DNA of 5,780 bases from Candidatus Omnitrophota bacterium. Lineage in GTDB: Bacteria > Omnitrophota > Gorgyraeia > Gygaellales > Profunditerraquicolaceae. Shown here one piece after another: positions 5,694-5,780 of the stretch. The notes under the pieces were generated by a model, which saw nothing but the letters and a program-made list of their open reading frames with translations, searched no databases and was not told the DNA's origin. Positions within the stretch are counted from its first letter, which is position 1; the number at the start of each line of letters is the position of its first letter. The stretch is from the NCBI GenBank assembly GCA_028710845.1, contig JAQTTI010000067.1, forward strand, positions 1-5,780. Direction: 5' to 3'. A program made the translations under genes and the position numbers.

Positions 5694-5780
5694 CTAATTT
5701 TTTAGGAATTCGAGGATTAATCTGGCTGCGCGGCCGCTAGCTCCACTTGAGCCAAGGTTTGCTTTTAAGGTCTGCAGATT
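5694..5780 (-). CDS. lpxB: C-terminal end of probable lipid-A-disaccharide synthase (5' part outside the window)
   Basis: On the minus strand a frame is open from the window edge for 28 residues and ends with TAG (5696-5694). The tail reads LKANLGSSGASGRAARLILEFL plus KN when taken in two parts (LKANLGSSGASGRA, ARLILEFLKN). LpxB proteins typically end with a segment of the form LG.PGAS.RAA..ILEFL, so this is probably the last helix of that glycosyltransferase, which joins UDP-diacylglucosamine and lipid X in lipid A synthesis. It is convergent with the M48 gene. The stretch is short, so another GT-B glycosyltransferase with a similar tail is possible. Confidence 0.6.
   Translation of the reverse strand, partial: NLQTLKANLGSSGASGRAARLILEFLKN

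Noticed and set aside
5706..5777. A cluster of cloning-type restriction sites: GAATTC (5706-5711), GCGGCCGC (5730-5737), GCTAGC (5736-5741) and CTGCAG (5772-5777), suggesting vector contamination
   Set aside because: The order and spacing fit no polylinker I know, and the minus-strand frame through all four sites reads as a plausible LpxB C-terminus. Chance is the better explanation.

Overview
The window is about 5.8 kb of bacterial, moderately AT-rich DNA. It holds four complete plus-strand genes, one plus-strand gene cut by the left edge, and the tail of a minus-strand gene cut by the right edge. The mix suggests a Gram-negative bacterium: a CPSase large chain, a UPF0371/DUF1846 protein, a beta-CASP RNase, a CAAX-protease-type M48 peptidase and an LpxB-like tail (lipid A synthesis). 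Palindromes with a GGGGTCAGAGC core, as I recall them, are common in uncultivated lineages such as Omnitrophota and in deltaproteobacteria. That placement is a guess from general resemblance, not a phylogenetic result.

Layout. Positions 2-1108 carry the N-terminal half of carbamoyl-phosphate synthase large chain (CarB). It stops cleanly at the boundary where the second synthetase half should begin. One base after the stop comes a perfect 29-bp inverted repeat (1110-1183), then a near-consensus sigma70-type promoter (1189-1217). The promoter drives a DUF1846/UPF0371 protein (1240-2766). Nine bases further on is a beta-CASP metallo-beta-lactamase RNase (2776-4170). After an 89-bp gap with a short direct repeat and a textbook Shine-Dalgarno comes a small divergent bL27-like ribosomal protein (4260-4508). 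Six bases later an M48 (Ste24-type) membrane protease follows (4515-5597). A second, imperfect palindrome (5609-5679) separates this plus-strand run from a convergent minus-strand gene whose last 28 codons (5694-5780) look like the C-terminus of lipid-A-disaccharide synthase.

How the genes fit together. DUF1846 and the RNase are almost certainly co-transcribed. The bL27-like gene and the protease form a second tight pair that may share the transcript. RNase and bL27 point to RNA and ribosome biology, and the protease to membrane protein quality control, but no single pathway links all four. The items most worth a second look are the split CarB next to a palindromic element and the aberrant bL27-like gene outside its usual rplU-rpmA-obg setting. 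I saw no tRNA, rRNA, CRISPR array or complete transposase gene, and no convincing new defence or biosynthetic system.
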